The notes under the pieces were generated by a model. It was not told the DNA's origin, searched no databases, and saw nothing but the letters and a program-made list of their open reading frames with translations. Both the position numbers and the translations under genes were made by a program. From Chitinophagaceae bacterium (lineage in GTDB: Bacteria; Bacteroidota; Bacteroidia; Chitinophagales; Chitinophagaceae), in assembly GCA_023251255.1 (NCBI GenBank), contig JAHEZD010000001.1, positions 121,279 through 185,278 of the forward strand: a DNA stretch of 64,000 nt, in the 5' to 3' direction. Of the stretch, positions 16,272 to 25,274 are shown piece by piece (position 1 is the first letter of the stretch; every line of letters begins with the position of its first letter).

Positions 16272-16935
16272 CCTTACTTGGGGGAAGCCTTACTGCAATT
16301 ATTCCTCAAAGAACTTTCATGGGCTGAAAATATAGCTTTTTCTGCCATAAAAGGCAGATATTGATTGGCAAATTCAACCCGTAATATGACTGCAAAACTA
16401 TACCTGTTTGCAACCCTATTTTAACAGTTCAATAGGGACAGCTACAAGGGCGGCACCTGAAACCAGGAGCCACAGAATCAGGATACAAGCAGCTCTCATT
16501 AACCTGCTCACGGACATCAAATCGAAGCAGCAAGTGTGCCCCTGCAACTTCGCCAGTGGATGTGTTTTTTTGCCATAATGGATAAAAAGCTTATATTGCT
16601 ATAACTACTATAAAGCTACTGCACGACATTCGTTTCTGTAAAAAACCCAAGATTATACCGACATTATACTGACACTATACTGACACTATACTGATGTTAT
16701 ACTGACCTTCACCCGTACCTCACCGTAGTATCACTTATACCTCGCCCTACTTTTGTCCATGCTTCACAGTGCCTCCATCCGTATATGTTCTTGCCTTTCG
16801 CTATATATGCCTGTACACAACGCCTATTTCTATCTGTAGCGTTTATAAAAAGCCATTGGGCCCAGCTAACGGATTTGAAATGGGGCCAGTTTCAAACTGG
16901 CCCTTAGAACCGCAAATGCTAAGCGAACAACCATT
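16272..16935. other. Gene-free stretch with decayed REP/RAYT relics
   Basis: No convincing gene was seen in 660 bp. It holds a degenerate REP end (GCAGCTCTCATTAACCTGC, about 16490-16535), the 11-bp tandem repeat at 16652-16706, and at about 16885-16925 the hairpin GGGCCAGTTTCAAACTGGCC followed by a decayed RAYT 3' end. Confidence 0.6.
16652..16720 (+). repeat. 11-bp tandem repeat (5 units) with conserved tail, copy 1
   Basis: There are five units of 11 bp: ATTATACCGAC, ATTATACTGAC, ACTATACTGAC, ACTATACTGAT, GTTATACTGAC. The tail CTTCACCCGTACC follows. The minus strand at 30160-30227 has the same architecture (five units of NNTATAGNGAC followed by CTTCACCCATACC), so this is a dispersed composite element. 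Confidence 0.75.
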
Positions 16936-17226
16936 TTATGCTTTCCATAGATCTGCATACAGGTCAGGGTGCCGCTTGAACTGGGCGGCCACATAGGGAC
17001 ATAGCGGTACCACGGTTAAATGGTTGGCCCTGGCATAACTGACCATTTCGGCCAGCAGTTTGCCGGCAATGCCCTTGCCCTCCTGTGCTGGATCTACTAC
17101 CGTGTGGTACACAATGAGTTCAGTGCCCTTGATGGCAATGACCATTTCGCCCAATTGCTGCCCCTCTTCCATATAGTAAAAGCCGCCATTGTTGTTTTCG
17201 GTGAGATTGAGTTGTATGTTGCCCAT
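16936..17226 (-). CDS. Small GNAT-fold N-acetyltransferase (YjdJ-like)
   Basis: A 96-residue single-domain GNAT of the compact type. A beta-rich N-half (GGFYYMEEGQQLGEMVIAIK) is followed by the acetyl-CoA loop in VVDPAQEGKGIAGKLLAEMV and the conserved ending VVPLCPYVAAQFKRHPDLY. Members transfer acetyl groups to unknown, probably small or protein, substrates in the cytoplasm. It stands alone between decayed REP material and a MITE-like repeat, so the neighbours say nothing about its job. Confidence 0.8.
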   Translation of the reverse strand: MGNIQLNLTENNNGGFYYMEEGQQLGEMVIAIKGTELIVYHTVVDPAQEGKGIAGKLLAEMVSYARANHLTVVPLCPYVAAQFKRHPDLYADLWKA

Positions 17227-17289
17227 GGTGCTGTTTTAGGTGCTGTGAAAGTGTTTTGGAAGCAAGCTAATTAAAATTCAATCATCAGC

Positions 17290-17453
17290 TGATGTTACAC
17301 AAAGGTTGTGGGAATTATGTCAGCCTGAGGTTCTCGAAGGCAATCTGGTCCCAAAAAAGGTTTCCACAGGCCTGCCTTTGCCGGCAGGCAGGCTCAACCC
17401 CGAATGGTCGGGGCAGGCTCTGACATCCGTATTTGACATTTTGCGTAACACCA
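17290..17453 (+). mobile_element. MITE-like element, family C copy 1
   Basis: The 164-bp sequence begins TGATGTTACACAAAG and ends TTTTGCGTAACACCA (inverted ends TGATGTTACRCAAA). Inside are GTCAGCCTGAGGTTCTCGAA near the left and GGCAGGCTCTGACATCCGT near the right. A second copy is at 44128-44300. It has no coding potential. Confidence 0.55.
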
Positions 17454-17532
17454 GAATGTTATTAATCGGCCCACGATATTGGATACCCAAATGCCAAGAT
17501 TACCCAAAGGACTTGAAGCGTTAAAAAAAATT

Positions 17533-17563
17533 TTGTTCACAAAAGTCCACCCCCTTATTTTTG
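17533..17563 (+). promoter_or_regulatory. Promoter of tRNA-Asn
   Basis: TTG at 17533-17535, a 20-bp spacer, then TATTTTTG at 17556-17563. This fits the Bacteroidota TTG/TAnnTTTG consensus and lies 23 bp before the tRNA. Confidence 0.65.
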
Positions 17564-17586
17564 CTGCCCCAACAAAAGGGGAATAC

Positions 17587-17660
17587 TCCTCCTTAGCTCA
17601 GTTGGTTAGAGCATCTGACTGTTAATCAGAGGGTCTCTGGTTCAAGTCCAGAAGGGGGAG
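17587..17660 (+). tRNA. tRNA-Asn (anticodon GTT)
   Basis: This folds as a complete cloverleaf. The acceptor TCCTCCT pairs with AGGGGGA, the D-arm is GCTC-AGTTGGTTA-GAGC, the anticodon loop is CTGTTAA with GTT, and the T-arm is TCTGG-TTCAAGT-CCAGA. CCA is not encoded. A strong terminator follows. Confidence 0.95.
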
Positions 17661-17661
17661 C

Positions 17662-17694
17662 AAAGCCAATCGATTTATCGGTTGGCTTTTTTGT
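17662..17694 (+). terminator. Intrinsic terminator after tRNA-Asn
   Basis: The 13-bp stem AAAGCCAATCGAT / ATCGGTTGGCTTT has one wobble pair and a 2-base loop, and is followed by a T-run. Confidence 0.85.
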
Positions 17695-17799
17695 TTTAGG
17701 CATGTTCCATATCTATAGTTTACATACCATTACTTCAAACAAGTGCTGCACTGGCTATTCCAGCAATTGAATGTGCAGCTTAGAATAGTACAATACATC

Positions 17800-18064
17800 A
17801 CCTGTTGGCGGAGTCAATTCTTCCAAAATCATATTAAGTAGGTATTTACATCATTGCCCTTTGGCTTCAGCCAAGGAAGAATGCTATTGGGTGGACGGTA
17901 TTGGCTTTAGCCCAAGCTTTGCGTTTTGGGCCAAAGCCCAAGTAGTGATAACTCTTTTCATAACCCTGACCTAAAGGATCGGGGCTATGAAACTATTGTA
18001 CCTATTGACGCATTATTCTATTTTAAACTTCAAAGAAGAAGAAAAATTAACCCCGCCAACGGGT
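17800..18064 (+). mobile_element. MITE-like element, family D copy 1
   Basis: The 265-bp sequence has imperfect inverted ends: ACCTGTTGGCGGAGTCAATT at the left and AAAATTAACCCCGCCAACGG at the right. The left part (CCAAAATCATATTAAGTAGG, ATCATTGCCCTTTGGCTTC) and the GGCTTTAGCCCAAG stretch recur inverted at 41888-42051; a partial copy is at 37164-37250. It has no gene. Confidence 0.6.
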
Positions 18065-18092
18065 AATACATCTCAAAGAATATACTTTTTGC

Positions 18093-18440
18093 TCAATGCA
18101 AAAAAGAAAAGAACCCCTTTTCTTCAATGCCTATATAAACACCGTCTTCCCGCTGTTCGGCGGTATAGGTCTTTAGGTAATAACCCTCCCCTGTAGTGTT
18201 CCTGCCTGTTTGCATATTGAATTTATAACGGTGGATGGGGCAAACGATGTTCCCAGTGGCATCGATAAAGCCATCGGCCATGATACCACTGGCATGGGGG
18301 CATTTATGGGCAAAGGCAAACAGGCTGCCGTTATGCAGGCCAAGGGTGACTTTTTTGTTGCCCACATCCACAATGCATAATTGGTTCGGCTGGAAAGGGA
18401 TCTCCGCGAGGGAATCGGCTATTTTGAACCAAGTGGTCAT
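18093..18440 (-). CDS. Rieske [2Fe-2S] ferredoxin-like protein
   Basis: This 115-residue protein is one Rieske domain. The cluster ligands are visible as C47-P-H49 (HKCPHASG) and C67-P-I-H70 (CPIHRYKF). It has no signal peptide or membrane segment, so it is a soluble electron-transfer protein, of the type related to small subunits of nitrite reductase or dioxygenase ferredoxins. No reductase or oxygenase partner lies nearby, so its redox partner is unknown. Confidence 0.9.
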   Translation of the reverse strand: MTTWFKIADSLAEIPFQPNQLCIVDVGNKKVTLGLHNGSLFAFAHKCPHASGIMADGFIDATGNIVCPIHRYKFNMQTGRNTTGEGYYLKTYTAEQREDGVYIGIEEKGFFSFLH

Positions 18441-18643
18441 AAAAAGTATTTGTCGTCCCCCGCCCCTAAAGGGGGGATGATGGAGGAGATGGGTGTTTTA
18501 TTGTTACTTGTTTTGCTGTTGCGGGTTAAGGGTTATGGGTTGCGGTGTGAACATTTGCTGGTTGGTGTGCCGGAATACCATATTGTATCCCTTTCTGTGG
18601 CCTGCCATCCACGGTCCACCGTCTATCATCCACCGTCCCGTTC

Positions 18644-19831
18644 CTAATAATGGATGGTCCTGTACGGGTAACGCACATGGTACATTTCCCTTACCTTGGT
18701 AAGGATGAACGTGCGCAGTTCATCTATGTTCCTTTTTTCCAGTGCGGATACGAACACGCAGTTCTTATTGGTGATATGCTCCCATTTTTCCTTGAGCTCA
18801 AGGGTGATGTCCTGTTTTACCTCATCGCTGAGCCATTCATCAAAGTTCCTGGACTCGTACAGGTCCATTTTGTTGAAGATGGTGAGGATGGGCTTTTCAA
18901 ATGCCTTGAGCTCCTGCAGGGTCTTGTTTACCGTGCCTATCTGCTCCTCGTGCTGGGGGTGGGAAATGTCCACCACATGCAATAGGATATCGGCTTCCCT
19001 TACTTCGTCCAATGTGCTTTTGAAGCTTTCTATGAGGTGGTGGGGAAGCTTGCGGATAAAACCTACGGTATCGCTCAATAAGAAGGGGGTATTCTCGAAG
19101 ACCACTTTCCTGGTGGTAGTGTCCAAAGTGGCAAACAGTTTGTTCTCGGCAAATACCTCGCTCTTGCTCAGCAGGTTCATCAAGGTACTTTTGCCAACAT
19201 TGGTATAGCCCACCAATGCCACGCGTATGAATTCCCCACGTTCCTTGCGCTGGGTAAAGGACTGTTTGTCTATTTCTGCCAACCGTTTCCTCAGCAGGGA
19301 TATCTTGTCCTTTACAATACGCCTGTCCGTTTCTATTTCCGTTTCGCCGGGGCCCCTGCTGCCAATACCGCCCCCCTGCCTTTCCAAGTGGCTCCACATG
19401 CCCCGGAGCCGGGGCAGGATGTACTGGTACTGTGCCAGCTCCACCTGTACCTTGGCCTGTGCGGTTCTTGCCCTTGCGGCAAAAATGTCCAGTATCAGGT
19501 CACTCCTGTCCAGCACCACTACACCAAGTTCCTTTTGGATATTGCTGATTTGGGAGCCAGTAAGTTCATCATCGAAGATGACTAGGTCGATGCCCCTGTT
19601 TTTTACATAGTCCTTTATTTCTTCCAGCTTGCCCTTGCCCACAAAGGTCTTGCTATCGGGACGGAGCATTTTCTGGGTGAACCTGTTCACGGTGATGGCC
19701 CCTGCTGTTTCTGCCAGGAAGGCCAGTTCGTCCAGGTATTCGGTGAGCTGTTCACTGGTCTGGTCCTTCTGCACCAGCCCTACCAATACGGCACGCTGCT
19801 CTGTTTTTATTTTCTGCTGCTTATCTATCAA
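18644..19831 (-). CDS. hflX: GTPase HflX
   Basis: A 395-residue ribosome-associated GTPase that splits stalled 70S ribosomes. The N-terminal HflX domain contains FVGKGKLEEI (about 63-81) and the glycine-rich linker GGGIGSRGPGETEIETDRR (about 163-181). The G domain has P-loop GYTNVGKST (about 208-216), DTVGFIRKLP as G3 and NKMD as G4. Length and domain order are normal for the family. It is transcribed alone on the minus strand from a TACATTTG promoter just upstream of its ATG. Confidence 0.97.
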   Translation of the reverse strand: MIDKQQKIKTEQRAVLVGLVQKDQTSEQLTEYLDELAFLAETAGAITVNRFTQKMLRPDSKTFVGKGKLEEIKDYVKNRGIDLVIFDDELTGSQISNIQKELGVVVLDRSDLILDIFAARARTAQAKVQVELAQYQYILPRLRGMWSHLERQGGGIGSRGPGETEIETDRRIVKDKISLLRKRLAEIDKQSFTQRKERGEFIRVALVGYTNVGKSTLMNLLSKSEVFAENKLFATLDTTTRKVVFENTPFLLSDTVGFIRKLPHHLIESFKSTLDEVREADILLHVVDISHPQHEEQIGTVNKTLQELKAFEKPILTIFNKMDLYESRNFDEWLSDEVKQDITLELKEKWEHITNKNCVFVSALEKRNIDELRTFILTKVREMYHVRYPYRTIHY

Positions 19832-19848
19832 GGCTGCTTATTTTATTG

Positions 19849-19856
19849 CAAATGTA
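19849..19856 (-). promoter_or_regulatory. Promoter -7 box of hflX
   Basis: The minus strand reads TACATTTG here, with a TTG 17 bp further upstream, matching the Bacteroidota TAnnTTTG consensus. It is 18 bp from the hflX ATG, so the leader is very short. Confidence 0.5.
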
Positions 19857-19879
19857 ACCCTTAGCACTTCTTGCAATGA

Positions 19880-19905
19880 AAAAGCCCCCGATTTCGGAGG
19901 CTTTT
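19880..19905 (-). terminator. Intrinsic terminator of the outer-membrane protein gene
   Basis: The inverted repeat AAAAGCCCCCGA / TCGGAGGCTTTT (12 bp, one mismatch) lies between hflX and the 3' end of the gene at 19925. It has A/T runs on both sides and would work on the minus strand. Confidence 0.7.
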
Positions 19906-19924
19906 GAATATTGGTTGCTATGTA

Positions 19925-20668
19925 TTATAGTCCGCTGATGGTCAAACCGATGGAAAAAGGCCTTACTTCTGGTCCGAAACCTTCTTTGAGCACCTGGGTT
20001 ATTTGGTAACCGGCATCCAATGAGAATGCGCCGTAACCTACACGTACAGTGGCTGCAAGCCTGGTGGTATTGAAGAATTTCTTGTCGCTTTCCTTGGCTA
20101 CATAGGTGGTGCCGTATACGCTCTGCCCTGCTTTTGTTTGCAGGTCCTTGCCCTTTGTATAGGCTTTGATCAAGGTACCCACTTTTACGCCAATGGCCCC
20201 TTTCCAGGACTTATTGGGGTTTTCGGGGTTTGAATAGTACCTGAGTTCTATGGGCGCTTCCAGGAAGATGGTGGTTAGCTTGAACTTCTTGAAATAGCTG
20301 GAATCGGTATTGGGCACACTTGAACGGAAAGGCAGCTTGGTGGAATTTGCCTTGATGTCCAGGTATTTCTTGTCGAAGAAAATATTGCTGCTGCCAATGC
20401 CCACCCCATAGGCCACACTGAATTTGGGGTTGGTCTTGAAGGGTTTGTCCAGCATGATGTACACATTGAAATGGCGGCTGAACCCTTTTGTGGAAATACT
20501 ATCTGGGAGGCTGCCCCAACTGTCCGAACCATACTGGATAACCAGGTGGTCGGAAGCACGGTTGCTCAAATCTATCTTTTTGGTGATCTTTTTAGGGTCT
20601 TTGTCAGTTTGGGCATTTACTGTGTATACAGTGGCCAGGATAAGAAGCAGTAAGGTTGTTTTCTTCAT
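19925..20668 (-). CDS. Outer-membrane beta-barrel protein (PorT-like fold)
   Basis: I chose the ATG at 20668 because it gives a signal peptide (MKKTTLLLLILATVYTVNAQ, cut after NAQ); a longer upstream start would put 28 extra residues before it. The mature protein alternates polar and aromatic residues in strands such as VYIMLDKPFKTNPKFSVAYG, APIELRYYSN and RLAATVRVGYGAFSLDAGYQ, and ends in a barrel-like strand (FSIGLTISGL). Proteins of this size in Bacteroidota are PorT-type or generic 8-stranded barrels. It is monocistronic, with its own promoter box and terminator. A specific function cannot be named. Confidence 0.8.
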   Translation of the reverse strand: MKKTTLLLLILATVYTVNAQTDKDPKKITKKIDLSNRASDHLVIQYGSDSWGSLPDSISTKGFSRHFNVYIMLDKPFKTNPKFSVAYGVGIGSSNIFFDKKYLDIKANSTKLPFRSSVPNTDSSYFKKFKLTTIFLEAPIELRYYSNPENPNKSWKGAIGVKVGTLIKAYTKGKDLQTKAGQSVYGTTYVAKESDKKFFNTTRLAATVRVGYGAFSLDAGYQITQVLKEGFGPEVRPFSIGLTISGL

Positions 20669-20706
20669 TTTGATTTTTATTGTAGGTGCGTTTGCACTAA
20701 GAGGGG

Positions 20707-20714
20707 CAAAAATA
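20707..20714 (-). promoter_or_regulatory. Promoter -7 box of the outer-membrane protein gene
   Basis: The minus strand reads TATTTTTG, matching TAnnTTTG, 38 bp before the chosen ATG at 20668. This also supports that start. Confidence 0.5.
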
Positions 20715-20894
20715 ACAGAATTGGCTGCACATAAACGGTTAAAAAATAGCAAAAAAGAGGATGGGGCGTCAAATATTATGTTCTACCTTGTGGTAGTTTA
20801 AGAAATACACCAATTTAGACATACTGAAATAATGCAATTGTACGTTCTTTCAGATGAATCCAATTTTTTCTATCGCAAAACTTGAAAGCTAACT

Positions 20895-21686
20895 ATGAAC
20901 CTGAACCTATTAACAGGAAAGACCATTTTGGTGGTGGAAGACAATTCCATCAATCAAATGCTGGTCAAGCATGTACTCTCAAAATCGGGAGTAACTGCCA
21001 TCCATATAGCTGGGAACGGCACGGAGGCGCTGGAATTCATCAAAAAACATGCGTATGACGTGATCCTGATGGATATTCATATGCCTGAACTCGACGGTTA
21101 CCAAACTACCCAGATTATACGTAACGAACTCCATCTTTCCATACCCATTATTGCAATGACTGCTTTGGCCATCAAGGGCGAGGACAGCAAATGTGTGGCC
21201 CTTGGAATGAACGGTTATGTATCCAAGCCATTTACGGTGGAGAGCCTGTATGCGGAAATGGAAAGGGTCCTGCAATTGGATGGTGCCGGTAGTGCCACAG
21301 TGCACCAACTGTCGGATGGCGAAGTAACCGTTGACCTGAGCTATTTGGACGAACTGGCTTCTTCCGATACTTCCTATACCAAAACCATGATTACCCTTTT
21401 TATGGAGAACATGCCTGTTACCATTCATAAAATGGAACAGTTCAATAATGCCGGGGACTGGGAAAATTTGTACAGAACGGCCCATTATGCAAAGTCTTCC
21501 CTATCCGTTATCCAAATAAAGGCGCTTTTTGAGTTGTCCCAGCAAATTGAAAATACGGCCAGGATGAACAAGGATTTCTCCACCAATGTTTCTTTGATCC
21601 AGAAGATGAAGGCCTTTTATGAAAAGGCAGAAAAATTATTGAACAAAGAACTGGAAATGCTGTCAACTACAAAGCAGGTTGCCTAA
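20895..21686 (+). CDS. Response regulator with C-terminal Hpt domain
   Basis: A 263-residue two-domain phosphorelay protein. The receiver (about 9-125) has the acidic pair ED at 15-16, phospho-acceptor D60 (VILMDIHMPELDG) and K111 (GYVSKPF). The Hpt domain (about 145-255) carries the phospho-His in RTAHYAKSSL (H197). No kinase or output domain is present, so it must pass phosphate between partners encoded elsewhere. Two single-domain receivers follow within 30-65 bp, so the three genes probably form one relay. Its place before a glycosyltransferase/LTA-synthase-like operon suggests control of surface polymer production. Confidence 0.93.
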   Translation: MNLNLLTGKTILVVEDNSINQMLVKHVLSKSGVTAIHIAGNGTEALEFIKKHAYDVILMDIHMPELDGYQTTQIIRNELHLSIPIIAMTALAIKGEDSKCVALGMNGYVSKPFTVESLYAEMERVLQLDGAGSATVHQLSDGEVTVDLSYLDELASSDTSYTKTMITLFMENMPVTIHKMEQFNNAGDWENLYRTAHYAKSSLSVIQIKALFELSQQIENTARMNKDFSTNVSLIQKMKAFYEKAEKLLNKELEMLSTTKQVA

Positions 21687-21714
21687 ATTTGAGGATTAAG
21701 CAACCCCAAACCAT

Positions 21715-22086
21715 ATGAAGATATTAGTAGCAGAAGATGAACCTTTAATGTCGGCTGCCATTGTTGGCAGGTTAAGAGGCGAGGGCTATGAGGTAATTGT
21801 GGCCAACGATGGAAGAGAGGCCCTTAAGGCCATTGAAGAGGAGCGGCCCGACCTTATTATCACGGATATACTGATGCCCTTTACTTCTGGCCTTGAACTG
21901 ATTGGTGTGGTAAAATCCGATCCTGCCATGCAGATTCCTGTGATTGTGCTTTCGGGCATGGGACAGGAGGCAACAGTAATGGAGGCGTTTGAGTTAGGTG
22001 CAGATGACTTTCTGACCAAACCCTTTAACCCTGCCGAGCTTTCCATGCGGGTCAAAAGAGCATTGAAGAAGATTCCGAAAAAATAG
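21715..22086 (+). CDS. Single-domain response regulator (CheY-like), first copy
   Basis: A 123-residue receiver-only protein. The acidic cluster is AEDEP (7-8), the phospho-acceptor D51 (IITDILMPFTSG) and the conserved Lys K102 (DDFLTKPFNP). It has no output domain, so signalling is by protein-protein contact. It is closely related to the next gene (VAEDEPLM, DILMPFTSGLE and DDFLTKPF against IAEDEPLM, DIMLPYSSGLE and DDYITKPF), indicating a local tandem duplication. Confidence 0.93.
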   Translation: MKILVAEDEPLMSAAIVGRLRGEGYEVIVANDGREALKAIEEERPDLIITDILMPFTSGLELIGVVKSDPAMQIPVIVLSGMGQEATVMEAFELGADDFLTKPFNPAELSMRVKRALKKIPKK

Positions 22087-22149
22087 ACCTGACCTTTTTT
22101 ACTTATCAATCCTTTCCTTATCCAATAATCAAATTGAAACACCAACACC

Positions 22150-22515
22150 ATGAAAATACTAATAGCAGAGGATGAACCTTTGATGCTCAGGACCATTGAA
22201 CTTAAATTAAGGAAGGATGGATATGAAGTAATTGGAAGCCCAGACGGAAGGGATGCGATGAAAAGGATTGAGGCCGATAAGCCGGATATGATCATTACGG
22301 ATATCATGTTGCCCTATTCATCAGGATTGGAAATTGTGGGGAGGGTGAAAATGTCGTCGGGCAGTGGTGTTCCGGTTATTGTTTTGAGTTCCATGGGTCA
22401 GGAAAAAACCGTGGAGGAGGCATTTAGCCTTGGGGCAGATGACTACATAACCAAACCGTTCAGTCTTAGTGAACTTTCCATCCGGGTTAAAAGGTTGACA
22501 AAAGTTATTGCATAA
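22150..22515 (+). CDS. Single-domain response regulator (CheY-like), second copy
   Basis: A 121-residue paralogue of the preceding gene with intact D51 (IITDIMLPYSSG), K102 (DYITKPFS) and the acidic pair ED in MKILIAEDEP. Both copies are intact, so they may bind different targets or act at different phosphorylation levels. Downstream, after 158 bp, comes the HEAT-repeat/glycosyltransferase operon. Confidence 0.93.
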   Translation: MKILIAEDEPLMLRTIELKLRKDGYEVIGSPDGRDAMKRIEADKPDMIITDIMLPYSSGLEIVGRVKMSSGSGVPVIVLSSMGQEKTVEEAFSLGADDYITKPFSLSELSIRVKRLTKVIA

Positions 22516-22673
22516 CTATAAGGAACTGTCTACATTCAATTCGCTGGTTTCCCTATATGGATTTTTGGGCTGTCCTGCAATTGCGGGATTGGGTTTTTTG
22601 ATATAGGCGGCAGTATAGGGAATTCCATCAATTAAATCCAGGCAGCTTCTTTACTAACCATCATTTTCTCATT

Positions 22674-23834
22674 TTGACGCCATTGGCAACATTGAGCATA
22701 AATGTTGCAGGTATTACTGCATTTTATTTTCCTCCAATTGAGGGGCTGTTATCTTCTTCCGCAAATGTTATCACCCAAGAAAGGCTTTACGATACTGCCA
22801 TCGTATTCCTGATCATTACGGCCCTTTTAGTGTGTGCCACTTATATTTACCTATACCTCAACAAGAAGGCTTTTTTCTATAAGCAGCGGATCCGCAAGCA
22901 ATTGGATATATGGATCAGCAAGGCCATTTTGGAGGAGCTGGGAGAGGGCAATCAAGAAATATCCATCCCTTCAAAGTTCAAGCGGATCGTGCACCACCCC
23001 ATTGCCCGCCAATTTGTGATTGATGAGCTGGTGGCCACCAAGAAGGGGCTTACCGGTGCGGCGGCATCCAATATTGTACAACTTTATTTACAGCTTGACC
23101 TGAGGGATGGTTCCATTAAAAAGATGGACCATAAAAAATGGTATGTACGTGCAAGGGGGATACAGGAACTGTACGTGATGGAACAAAGCGATATGCTTTT
23201 GCGCATCTACCGCCAAACCAACAGCAAGAACGAGTTTGTGCGCATGGAGGCCCAAACAGGCATTGTACACCTGTCCGGCTTCAAGGGGCTCCGGTTCCTG
23301 GACATAGTTGTTTATCCCATTACTGAATGGCAGCAGTTGAAGCTGCTTGACCAGTTGTCCCAGGTACCCTTTGTGCAAATGAAAAGCCTTGGTAAATGGC
23401 TGCTATCTGCCAATCCATCCGTCGTGCTTTTTGCTTTGCGGATTGTTGAAACCTACCAGCAATTCCAGGTCCATGATGGAGTGGCAGCATGCCTGCACCA
23501 TGAACTGGAGCCTGTGAGGATGCAGGCAGTTAGGACATTGGCAAGTATTGCTGGGGACGAAACGGCAGATATGCTTTTGGAAGCCTTTGCAAAGGAAAAG
23601 TTCACGGTTAAGCTATGTATCCTGGACCATCTCGCCGTGATTGCCACCCCCCTGCTGCTTAATCCCTTGTACCAATTACTGGATTTTCCTAACGATTTAA
23701 TTAAGTTGAAAGCTGCCAAGGCGCTGGCTTCTTGCAGTCCTGAAGGTATGGAGGCATTGCAAAAAAAGGCTGCCATGCAACCAGAACCTTATCAACAGAT
23801 ATTCCTTCACGTTCAATCGGAGATAAAAGCATGA
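22674..23834 (+). CDS. Membrane-anchored HEAT-repeat protein
   Basis: The 386-residue product starts at TTG 22674; there is no ATG near the 5' end, and the frame has a stop at 22599 with no ATG between. An N-terminal membrane helix (AIVFLIITALLVCATYIYLY, about 43-62) is followed by a Lys/Arg-rich cytoplasmic part made of helical HEAT-like repeats (for example EFVRMEAQTGIVHLSGFKGL, EPVRMQAVRTLASIAGDETA, NDLIKLKAAKALASCSPEGM). Its stop overlaps the start of the glycosyltransferase gene (ATGA), so the two are translationally coupled. A scaffold that links the response regulators to the synthase is a reasonable inference. Confidence 0.85.
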   Translation: MTPLATLSINVAGITAFYFPPIEGLLSSSANVITQERLYDTAIVFLIITALLVCATYIYLYLNKKAFFYKQRIRKQLDIWISKAILEELGEGNQEISIPSKFKRIVHHPIARQFVIDELVATKKGLTGAAASNIVQLYLQLDLRDGSIKKMDHKKWYVRARGIQELYVMEQSDMLLRIYRQTNSKNEFVRMEAQTGIVHLSGFKGLRFLDIVVYPITEWQQLKLLDQLSQVPFVQMKSLGKWLLSANPSVVLFALRIVETYQQFQVHDGVAACLHHELEPVRMQAVRTLASIAGDETADMLLEAFAKEKFTVKLCILDHLAVIATPLLLNPLYQLLDFPNDLIKLKAAKALASCSPEGMEALQKKAAMQPEPYQQIFLHVQSEIKA

Positions 23835-25264
23835 GCTGGCACAATATCATATTTGATGTACTGACCTATTTCATGTTCGGCTATTCTGTGGTGCTGCTCT
23901 TCTTTTATGTTTTTATTGGTACCTTCTCCATTGGTGAAACAAAAAAATACCTGAACAAGAACAGGTTTACAGATTACCGCTTACTGGCATCATCGCCCTA
24001 TGCTCCATCGTTGAGCATATTGGCCCCTGCTTATAATGAAGGTGCGAACATTATTGAGAACGTCCGCTCATTGCTATCCATCTATTACAGCAATTTGGAA
24101 GTAATCATTTTGAATGATGGCAGCAAGGATGATAGTCTTGAGAAACTTATCCGGGCCTATGATTTGGAGAAGATCAACTTTTTTGTGCGTTACCAGATAA
24201 CCACGAAAGAAGTCCGTGGCGTGTACAAAAGCAGGAACCCCGTTTATAAAAAGCTGATTGTTGTGGACAAGGTAAATGGTGGCAAGGCCGATGCATTGAA
24301 TGTGGGCGTAAATATTGCATCGAAGGATTATATTGTATGTATTGATGTGGACTGTGTGCTGGAGCAGGATGCGCTGTTGAAGATGGTGAAACCGTTTATG
24401 GAGCAGACCGATGAAAAGGTGATTGCTTCAGGTGGTGTGGTAAGGATTGCCAATTCCTGCATTGTTGAAGATGGCAAGCTGGTAAAAGTGCATCTGCCCA
24501 AACAGTACCTGCCCAGGCTCCAGAGCCTTGAATACATCAGGGCATTTTTATTGGGGCGAATGGCATGGAGCAGGTTGAATGGATTGATGCTTATTTCTGG
24601 CGCATTTGGTGCATTTGACAAGGGAATCGTTATCAAATGCGGGGGGTATGACCACAATACCGTGGGGGAGGATATGGAACTGGTGGTGCGTATGCGGCGT
24701 TATATGGAAGAGCAGCGGCAGCCTTACCGGGTTACCTATATACCGGACCCTTTGTGCTGGACGGAAGCTCCCAGCTCCTTCAAGATCCTGCGGCGGCAGA
24801 GGAACAGATGGACCCGTGGCACGTATGAAACACTGAAGATGCACGGTGTTATGTTCTTCAATCCCAAGTACCGCATACTGGGCATGTTGAGCTATCCCTA
24901 TTGGTTTTTCTTTGAGCTCTGTGCACCCATTATTGAGTTCACAGGGTTTGTGTTCTTTGTTTTCCAAGCGGCATTCGGATTGATAGAATGGAATTTTTTC
25001 GTGGCGTTTTTCTGTTTCATCCTTAGCTTCAGTTATGTGTATTCTTCCTTTTCCGTTTTTATGGAAGCCATCACCTATAACCAGTACAAAAGGAGAACGG
25101 ATGTGATGAGGCTGCTGCTTACAGCGCTAACGGAACCATTTGTGTTCCACCCATTTGTTGTTTGGAGTGCTATTGAAGGTTATATAGATTTGATATTGAA
25201 AGAGAAGAGCTGGGGAGAGATGACGAGGGCGGGTTTTGGGACGCCGAAGCCAAAAACATCCTAA
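23831..25264 (+). CDS. Processive family 2 glycosyltransferase (membrane)
   Basis: A 477-residue BcsA/PgaC-like synthase. It has an N-terminal membrane helix (about 12-35) and a GT-A domain with APAYNEG (about 65-71), DGS (96-98), DVD (172-174), GED (279-281) and QRNRW (323-327). Two or more membrane helices follow (for example FFVAFFCFILSFSYVYSSFS). QxxRW marks processive enzymes that make and export a beta-linked polymer, using UDP-sugars at the inner membrane. The polymer cannot be named from sequence. Neighbours (HEAT protein, LTA-synthase-like sulfatase, YaiO-like protein) point to a phosphoglycerol-decorated exopolysaccharide. Confidence 0.9.
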   Translation: MSWHNIIFDVLTYFMFGYSVVLLFFYVFIGTFSIGETKKYLNKNRFTDYRLLASSPYAPSLSILAPAYNEGANIIENVRSLLSIYYSNLEVIILNDGSKDDSLEKLIRAYDLEKINFFVRYQITTKEVRGVYKSRNPVYKKLIVVDKVNGGKADALNVGVNIASKDYIVCIDVDCVLEQDALLKMVKPFMEQTDEKVIASGGVVRIANSCIVEDGKLVKVHLPKQYLPRLQSLEYIRAFLLGRMAWSRLNGLMLISGAFGAFDKGIVIKCGGYDHNTVGEDMELVVRMRRYMEEQRQPYRVTYIPDPLCWTEAPSSFKILRRQRNRWTRGTYETLKMHGVMFFNPKYRILGMLSYPYWFFFELCAPIIEFTGFVFFVFQAAFGLIEWNFFVAFFCFILSFSYVYSSFSVFMEAITYNQYKRRTDVMRLLLTALTEPFVFHPFVVWSAIEGYIDLILKEKSWGEMTRAGFGTPKPKTS

Positions 25265-25274
25265 TAACTGGTCC

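Noticed and set aside
16652-16706. CRISPR-like tandem repeat
   Set aside because: The units are contiguous 11-mers without spacers.
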